Shown piece by piece: positions 20,145 to 23,802 of a stretch of 23,802 nucleotides of DNA. The translations under genes were made by a program, and so were the position numbers. This stretch comes from a virus: IMG/VR virus record IMGVR_UViG_3300032293_000889, positions 1 to 23,802 of that record; one strand, 5' to 3'. Under the pieces are notes generated by a model. That model was not told the DNA's origin, searched no databases, and saw nothing but the letters and a program-made list of their open reading frames with translations. Each line of letters starts with the position of its first letter. The stretch's first letter is position 1.

Positions 20145-20452
20145 ATAAGATTAGTTTAAGTGAAAATTGTTTTGGTGTTGACGTTGAAATAGATGACGAA
20201 TCACTATTTATTCATGAGTATGATAATAGGAGTCCTGAGATGATTAATGGTTTGCAGGATAAATTAATTGATAACCTAAGATTGATAAAAAATAAATTAA
20301 GTATGAATGAGTGGACAGAGATTGTTCAGATGATTATTAATCACGGAGATGAGTTTGAGTATGATGTTGAAAATTCAATGGATTATAAATCTTGTGATCA
20401 GTGTGGTAATTTAAATCATAATCATATATATAACAAAAAGAAAAATGACTAG
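20141..20452 (+). CDS. Unknown protein with C-terminal CxxC, 103 residues
   Basis: An acidic protein with a beta-like N terminus (NCFGVDVEIDDESLFIHEY), a helical middle (GLQDKLIDNLRLIKNKLSMNEWTEIVQMI) and a short Cys/His tail, CDQCGNLNHNH, that could bind zinc. It is coupled to its neighbours by 4-nt and 8-nt overlaps. Not recognised. Confidence 0.68.
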   Translation: MNKISLSENCFGVDVEIDDESLFIHEYDNRSPEMINGLQDKLIDNLRLIKNKLSMNEWTEIVQMIINHGDEFEYDVENSMDYKSCDQCGNLNHNHIYNKKKND

Positions 20453-20747
20453 AGTAAAATTATTTGTAATTGATGAGAAACCATATCTTGGATCTACTGA
20501 GGAAATATTTATCGGTGATGATGCTATTGTAACCGTGAATGGTCAATACCCAATGATTGTTAAATGTGAAAACGAAATTGTATTAAATTTAATAAAGAAT
20601 CCTAAATTAAGTTTAACCCGAAGTTTTAAGATTCACGCTAAACCTGAGAAATTAAATTTAACACCAGAAGACATTGATAGAATATTATCTATTGATGAAG
20701 GATTATGTGAGGTTGAAAATTTTGAAGGTAAGATTAGGTTTATTTAA
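20445..20747 (+). CDS. Unknown protein, 100 residues
   Basis: A small soluble protein with a beta-rich N-terminal half (TRVKLFVIDEKPYLGSTEEI, DAIVTVNGQYPMIVKC) and a helical segment LTPEDIDRILSIDEG. It overlaps the previous gene by 8 nt and closes the run starting at 18901; a new promoter follows at 20758. Not recognised. Confidence 0.68.
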   Translation: MTRVKLFVIDEKPYLGSTEEIFIGDDAIVTVNGQYPMIVKCENEIVLNLIKNPKLSLTRSFKIHAKPEKLNLTPEDIDRILSIDEGLCEVENFEGKIRFI

Positions 20748-20757
20748 AAATAATATA

Positions 20758-20765
20758 TATCTTTG
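20758..20765 (+). promoter_or_regulatory. -7 element of the gene at 20779
   Basis: TATCTTTG, 13 bases before the ATG, with TTAG at 20734-20737 and a 20-base spacer. The same TTAG/20-base layout is seen upstream of 23062. Confidence 0.65.
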
Positions 20766-20778
20766 ATAAAAATAAGAT

Positions 20779-21012
20779 ATGGTTAAAAAAGTTGAAATAT
20801 TAAGTCAAGAGTTCAAGGTCACGTTTGCACAAGATGCTGACTGTCAAACAACTGAAGATCAGTTCTTAACAATCAAAACTGATAATGGTGGTGGTGGTGA
20901 CTTTTTTGTTATTGAAACAGAAAGATGGGCATTTGATTCCGTTAATGAGTTGATTGAGATATTCAATAAGTTCAAAGAGAAACACGAAAAAATCAAAGAA
21001 GAAAAATTATGA
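20779..21012 (+). CDS. Unknown protein, 77 residues
   Basis: A small protein with alternating strand-like N-terminal segments (KVEILSQEFKVTFAQDAD and DQFLTIKTDNGGGGDFFVIET) and a Lys/Glu-rich C-terminal helix. The Gly4 turn between strands is notable. The TGA overlaps the ATG of the lipoprotein gene (ATGA), so the two are coupled. Not recognised. Confidence 0.7.
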   Translation: MVKKVEILSQEFKVTFAQDADCQTTEDQFLTIKTDNGGGGDFFVIETERWAFDSVNELIEIFNKFKEKHEKIKEEKL

Positions 21013-21251
21013 AAAAATTAATGTTTATTATGTTGCTGGGATTAACTTCCTGTGTTGAGAAAGAATATAGGTATGAGATTCGTGGTAAGGTTTATGTACC
21101 TACTTCAGGTCTAAACCCAATGCACGACGCTATATGGTACACAGATACTATTAGTTTTGATGGAGATACCGCATATTACTTTAATAGTGATGGGTCTGAA
21201 GTAAGAATTTATCCACCATATGTTTTAAAAGATAATTCATTAAATAAGTAA
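21009..21251 (+). CDS. Small lipoprotein, 80 residues
   Basis: The N terminus MKKLMFIMLLGLTSC is a compact lipoprotein signal: two Lys, a hydrophobic stretch and a lipobox LTSC with the lipidated Cys at residue 15. After cleavage the mature protein has 66 residues, is acidic and contains beta-like segments (YRYEIRGKVYVP, DTISFDGDTAYYF). The CVEKEY start of the mature protein has acidic and basic residues after the Cys, as in many Bacteroidota lipoproteins. It would be anchored in the host membrane. Phage lipoproteins are known to cause superinfection immunity or act as outer-membrane spanins; neither can be chosen here. Confidence 0.8.
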   Translation: MKKLMFIMLLGLTSCVEKEYRYEIRGKVYVPTSGLNPMHDAIWYTDTISFDGDTAYYFNSDGSEVRIYPPYVLKDNSLNK

Positions 21252-21253
21252 TA

Positions 21254-21475
21254 ATGGAAAATAGAAGTAAACATTACGGAGACGTAGAGAAATGGGTAAA
21301 AAAAGTAATTGATTCCTGTGAGACATATCAACAAACTTTTGGGGCAAAAAGTTTAATTAAAAATTTTGAGGATCAAATGAAAAGAAATAAAGTTGATAGT
21401 AGTTTAATTTGGTCTGTTAGTTCTTCCTTATATTTTGAATTAAGTTTAAAAAAAGATGAGATAATAAATGATTAA
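21254..21475 (+). CDS. Unknown helical protein, 73 residues
   Basis: A small, largely helical, basic protein (DVEKWVKKVIDSCETYQQTF, SLIKNFEDQMKR) with one Cys and no membrane segment. It starts 2 bases after the lipoprotein stop and overlaps the repeat-protein gene by 8 nt, so it is probably part of the same message. Not recognised. Confidence 0.65.
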   Translation: MENRSKHYGDVEKWVKKVIDSCETYQQTFGAKSLIKNFEDQMKRNKVDSSLIWSVSSSLYFELSLKKDEIIND

Positions 21476-22382
21476 TAATTATAAAGAATTAAAAAGAAAA
21501 GAATTTTTATTTGAGATTATTAATGATGTCATCAATGTTATGGATGTGTATAATCATAATGGATCTCTTTGGTTAATTAAAACTGAAGAATCAAAATGGG
21601 CAATTGAATTTACTAAAGATAAAACATTGTGGTATAACTACAATTTATTTAAAAATTTATTTAAGGCAATTTCTTTAGATATTTCGGAAAATCAAAAATA
21701 TGTGACCGAATGGTTTGAATCAAGATTTCTTAAACCTGAGGTGGTTGAAGATACCATTCAAAATGGGGTGAGACACACCGTCCCGATACCATTTTCGGAG
21801 TTTCATTCAGTTGAATACACAATTCAAAATGGGGTGAGACACACCGGATATGCGGGCGTTCGTATTCCATCAAAAGTTAAAGATGCTATTCAAAATGGGG
21901 TGAAACACACCCATGCGCAACGGTTCCATGAGTTCGTTGGAGTTGAAGATACCATTGAAAATGGGGTGAAAAAAACCAAAAGTATGTGTGGGAAACGTAA
22001 TGGTAGAGTTGATAATATAGTTCAAAATGGTGTTAAACATACTGAAGATGGTGATTGGTTAGATGGTGATGAAAGAATAGGAGATATTATTCAAGAAGGT
22101 GTAAAGGAGACTATTCCCACACTACGACGTACTCTTCTTGGGGTTGATGATATTGTTCAAAATGGTGTAAAAGAAACTCATGAAGATGTGTATCACCATA
22201 GACATAGAATCTTTGGTGTGATTAAAAATGGGGTTAAAGAAGTTCAACCACTACCGGCACAAGATGGGAATATGGATTGGGGTAATTATTATAACGGAAA
22301 AGAAGATAGAACAAAAACTTTTAATTCTTATCTTAATGACACAATTACATACGGTAAAAAAATTATAAAAAATGATAAATAA
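21468..22382 (+). CDS. Protein with eight 22-residue IQNGVKHT repeats
   Basis: A 304-residue protein. Residues 1-92 form an alpha/beta N-terminal region (GSLWLIKTEESKWAIEFTKD...LWYNYNLFKNLF, KYVTEWFESRF). Residues 93-269 consist of eight units of 22 residues, with one extra residue after unit five, each carrying the core (V/I)xD-T/I-I-Q-N-G-V-K-x-T followed by a variable, hydrophilic 10-residue segment. The last 35 residues are charged. The repeats might form a solenoid or a series of hairpin modules that present the variable segments, but no known repeat family is recognised. It sits in a run of small genes without structural context, so it could be a host-interaction or decoy protein. There is no signal peptide. 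Confidence 0.8.
   Translation: MINNYKELKRKEFLFEIINDVINVMDVYNHNGSLWLIKTEESKWAIEFTKDKTLWYNYNLFKNLFKAISLDISENQKYVTEWFESRFLKPEVVEDTIQNGVRHTVPIPFSEFHSVEYTIQNGVRHTGYAGVRIPSKVKDAIQNGVKHTHAQRFHEFVGVEDTIENGVKKTKSMCGKRNGRVDNIVQNGVKHTEDGDWLDGDERIGDIIQEGVKETIPTLRRTLLGVDDIVQNGVKETHEDVYHHRHRIFGVIKNGVKEVQPLPAQDGNMDWGNYYNGKEDRTKTFNSYLNDTITYGKKIIKNDK
21744..22274 (+). repeat. Eight direct repeats of about 66 bp within the gene at 21468
   Basis: Each unit contains a core like ATTCAAAATGGGGTGA and a variable 40-base part. The first two cores are identical over 25 bases (through ACACACCG), the third differs by few bases, and units 4-8 diverge progressively in wobble positions. The period of 66 bp keeps the frame throughout except for one added codon after unit five. 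Confidence 0.93.
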
Positions 22383-22383
22383 A

Positions 22384-22503
22384 ATGTTTTATCGGTTTAA
22401 CAAATGGTTTGAAATAAACTTAGGTTGGTTCTTTGTTAATGGTAGGAAACAAGAAGTTTGGCGTGAATACTTAAAAAAAAAATATAAAAATGGAGATAGA
22501 TAA
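22384..22503 (+). CDS. Small unknown protein, 39 residues
   Basis: A short ORF beginning one base after the preceding stop and ending 14 nt inside the next gene. It encodes MFYRFNKWFEINLGWFFVNG followed by RKQEVWREYLKKKYKNGDR: aromatic and amphipathic at first, then strongly basic. The Trp/Phe-rich, non-random composition and the way it fills the gap between two genes support it as coding. It may lie at the membrane surface. Not recognised. Confidence 0.55.
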   Translation: MFYRFNKWFEINLGWFFVNGRKQEVWREYLKKKYKNGDR

Positions 22504-22750
22504 ATTTGAACAGGCAAAAAAAGTTAAAGAAGATATTGATAAATTGGAAAGACAGAAGTATAAATTAGAATCTGTACTTAAATCCTGTAGTTTAGGTGTT
22601 ACAATTGGGTTTACTCATTCAGGAGCATTTAATAGAAAAGATGAGGTAAGTGTTTATAATGGAATCCTTATCAAAGAAATGGTAACTAAAGAACTTGAAA
22701 GATTGGAAGAAGAAATTAAGTTAGTCAAAAAAGAATTTGAATTAATATAA
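22490..22750 (+). CDS. Coiled-coil protein, 86 residues
   Basis: Two charged heptad-like helices (FEQAKKVKEDIDKLERQKYKLESVL at 6-30 and KEMVTKELERLEEEIKLVKKEFELI at 62-86) flank a short polar segment (GVTIGFTHSGAFNRKDEVSVYN). An antiparallel helical hairpin or dimeric coiled coil is likely. It overlaps the 39-residue gene by 14 nt and shares one base with the next gene (TAATG). No family is recognised. Confidence 0.7.
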   Translation: MEIDKFEQAKKVKEDIDKLERQKYKLESVLKSCSLGVTIGFTHSGAFNRKDEVSVYNGILIKEMVTKELERLEEEIKLVKKEFELI

Positions 22751-23058
22751 TGGAAATAGATAAACTACATCAATTATGTAAGTATGTTTACGATTCTTCT
22801 GTTATGAGTTATAATGGTAAAACTAATCCTACCAAACAGATCAATAAAATTAAAGAAATGATCAGAACTTACATTAGGAATGAAGTAACACCTTGTGAAC
22901 TAACGGATCAGGAAAAAATGTCATATATATTGGATAATGAAATGATTATTACTTCTGCGGTTATGAAAGGACATCAAGCTAGTGATGGTGATGAATTTCA
23001 GGATACAAGAGTTAAAATAAAACAATACAGAATAGAATTAGGTATAATAAAAAAATAA
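22750..23058 (+). CDS. Unknown protein, 102 residues
   Basis: A helical, charged protein that begins MEIDKLHQLCKYVY; its first five residues (MEIDK) equal those of the preceding gene. Basic helices (QINKIKEMIRTYIRNEV) precede an acidic segment (SDGDEFQDT) and a basic C terminus. No motif is recognised. Start and stop are coupled to the upstream gene by TAATG; a new promoter follows at 23062. Confidence 0.68.
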   Translation: MEIDKLHQLCKYVYDSSVMSYNGKTNPTKQINKIKEMIRTYIRNEVTPCELTDQEKMSYILDNEMIITSAVMKGHQASDGDEFQDTRVKIKQYRIELGIIKK

Positions 23059-23061
23059 TAC

Positions 23062-23069
23062 TATATTTG
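23062..23069 (+). promoter_or_regulatory. -7 element of the cREC gene, leaderless layout
   Basis: TATATTTG, then CAAT and ATG at 23074. TTAG at 23038-23041 lies 20 bases upstream, inside the preceding gene. Confidence 0.7.
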
Positions 23070-23073
23070 CAAT

Positions 23074-23484
23074 ATGACAAAAGTTAGAATTTATTTAGAT
23101 GATGTTCGTACACCAGTAGATCCAAGTTGGGTCGTTGTTCGTTCTTACGATGAGTTTGTTCAAAAGATAAACTCAATTGGGATGGAGAACATTGAATTGA
23201 TATCGTTAGATCACGACTTAGGTGATACTGCAATGAGAGAATGGCATTATGGTGTTGTAAAAAACTATACAATCAATTACGATAACATCACAGAAAAAAC
23301 TGGTATGGATTGTACCAAATGGTTGGTTAACCAATGGTTGGATGGTAAACCTGTTGTGGAAGTTGTGGTTCACTCTGCAAATGCCGTTGGTAGTGGTAAT
23401 ATGATGGGTTACATCAACAATTACAGACACTTAAGTAGATTGCCTCAGAATTGTGTAAGAGTACAAATAGAACATACAGTATAA
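23074..23484 (+). CDS. Cyclic-phosphate-processing receiver-like protein (cREC)
   Basis: A 136-residue protein with a receiver-like alpha/beta fold. LDDVRTP (8-14) gives the paired Asp of the receiver fold, ISLDHDLG (43-50) the central motif, and VHSANAVGSGNM (99-110) the conserved His-Ser-Ala-Asn loop. These are the marks of the cREC family, which has been linked by genome context to RNA repair and is proposed to process 2',3'-cyclic phosphates. It has its own consensus-type promoter with the ATG four bases after the -7 box. With the kinase, phosphoesterase, ligase and HAD genes in the window it supports an RNA-repair theme. The enzymatic role of cREC proteins is a prediction from comparative work, so the exact reaction remains uncertain. 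Confidence 0.82.
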   Translation: MTKVRIYLDDVRTPVDPSWVVVRSYDEFVQKINSIGMENIELISLDHDLGDTAMREWHYGVVKNYTINYDNITEKTGMDCTKWLVNQWLDGKPVVEVVVHSANAVGSGNMMGYINNYRHLSRLPQNCVRVQIEHTV

Positions 23485-23512
23485 ATTAAAATTTGAAAGA
23501 AGAAGAAGAACA

Positions 23513-23683
23513 ATGAAAGGACAATATGTGATCATAAGTCTTATAGATATGGACTTTATGAAAAACAAAGAAGGCAAGATCAATTACTATGATACATTAC
23601 AAGAAGCTGCTGATATTTGTGGTATGTATGAGTTTGAAAATGCTTGGGTAATGCAATTAATTTATAATCATATAGAACAATGA
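23513..23683 (+). CDS. Small unknown protein, 56 residues
   Basis: ATG at 23513 follows a purine-rich tract (GAAAGAAGAAGAAGAACA), one of the few Shine-Dalgarno-like A/G runs in the window, though without a GGAGG core. The product (MKGQYVIISLIDMDFMKNKE, then a helical acidic half ending WVMQLIYNHIEQ) has a beta-strand start and a helical end. Its TGA overlaps the ATG of the next gene (ATGA). Not recognised. Confidence 0.65.
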   Translation: MKGQYVIISLIDMDFMKNKEGKINYYDTLQEAADICGMYEFENAWVMQLIYNHIEQ

Positions 23684-23802
23684 AACAAACAGCAGTAGAA
23701 TGGTATAACTTGAAAGTAATTGAGTTAATGACACAAAGAGAACAAGAAAATATTGATGTACTTGAATTTAGAAATCAACTTGATTTATTATTAACACAAG
23801 CC
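23680..23802 (+). CDS. Small helical protein, partial at window end
   Basis: An open frame from ATG 23680 to the window edge encodes 41 residues starting MKQTAVEWYNLKVIELMTQ and continuing as a charged helix. Very short proteins opening MKQTAVEWL/Y are common in flavobacterial phage and prophage genomes as I remember them, without known function. The 3' end is outside the window. The start is coupled to the preceding gene by a 4-nt overlap. Confidence 0.65.
   Translation, partial: MKQTAVEWYNLKVIELMTQREQENIDVLEFRNQLDLLLTQA

Noticed and set aside
21744-22274. CRISPR-like pattern of 24-bp repeats separated by about 42-bp variable segments
   Set aside because: The array is in frame within one long ORF, the repeats diverge at wobble positions while the amino-acid core is kept, and there are no cas genes. 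It is a protein repeat.

Overview
The window looks like part of a tailed-phage genome that infects a Bacteroidota (probably flavobacterial) host. The reasons are: short, tightly packed and mostly co-oriented genes with 1-14 nt overlaps; AT-rich DNA; typical phage families (DUF3310, an orphan beta-class DNA methyltransferase, a NUDIX hydrolase, an SLT transglycosylase, an HNH endonuclease, peptidoglycan-binding-like proteins); and repeated TAnnTTTG/A promoter elements, the Bacteroidota -7 signature. A T4-like assembly pathway is possible, because several proteins begin with a short leader ending in an (I/L)-x-E motif, the kind cut by T4-type prohead proteases. No structural hallmark gene (capsid, terminase, tail) is visible, so lineage is inference.

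Layout. 1-4797: the end of one gene, then a + strand operon holding an unknown protein, a small ORF, a type II glutamine synthetase, DUF3310, a dTDP-glucose 4,6-dehydratase-like epimerase, a small membrane protein, a small acidic protein and a DNA methyltransferase. It closes at a strong hairpin terminator that contains the last stop codon. 4875-5750: a minus-strand pair, a membrane-anchored lytic transglycosylase and a single-span membrane protein. 5836-8176: a large DHH phosphoesterase, a minus-strand DUF192 gene and a NUDIX gene, the last two sharing a 23-bp divergent promoter. 8177-9133: two unknown genes, a possible small RNA and two terminators. 9134-11453: two peptidoglycan-binding-like proteins with virion-leader-like N termini. 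11481-14975: P-loop polynucleotide-kinase-like protein, calcineurin-like phosphoesterase, IrrE-like metallopeptidase, three small unknowns and a DraRnl/Rnl5-like RNA ligase, ending in a terminator. 14992-17713: small membrane protein, a TRWCTA-motif protein, a small acidic protein, and a 385-residue protein with Ala-rich, transmembrane, annexin-like and peptidoglycan-binding-like parts. 17743-23802: a run of small genes including a 35-residue membrane protein, an HNH endonuclease, a HAD phosphatase of the RNA-repair (SAK) type, a lipoprotein, a protein with eight 22-residue repeats, and a cREC-type receiver protein.

How the genes may work together. The most coherent theme is RNA repair. A 5'-kinase-like P-loop protein, a metallophosphoesterase, an ATP-dependent RNA ligase with an N-terminal OB domain, a HAD-SAK phosphatase and a cyclic-phosphate-processing receiver protein all occur within 12 kb as separate genes. 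They could resemble a split version of the bacterial Pnkp/'Swiss Army Knife' repair proteins and might counter host RNases that cut tRNA or rRNA. A second theme is cell-envelope entry and exit: the SLT enzyme and three peptidoglycan-binding-like proteins. A third is host metabolism: glutamine synthetase and a nucleotide-sugar enzyme.

Regulation. At least eight genes have a -7 element ending only 4-5 nt before the ATG, which would put transcription start on or next to the start codon. Leaderless messages are therefore a likely general feature of this genome.
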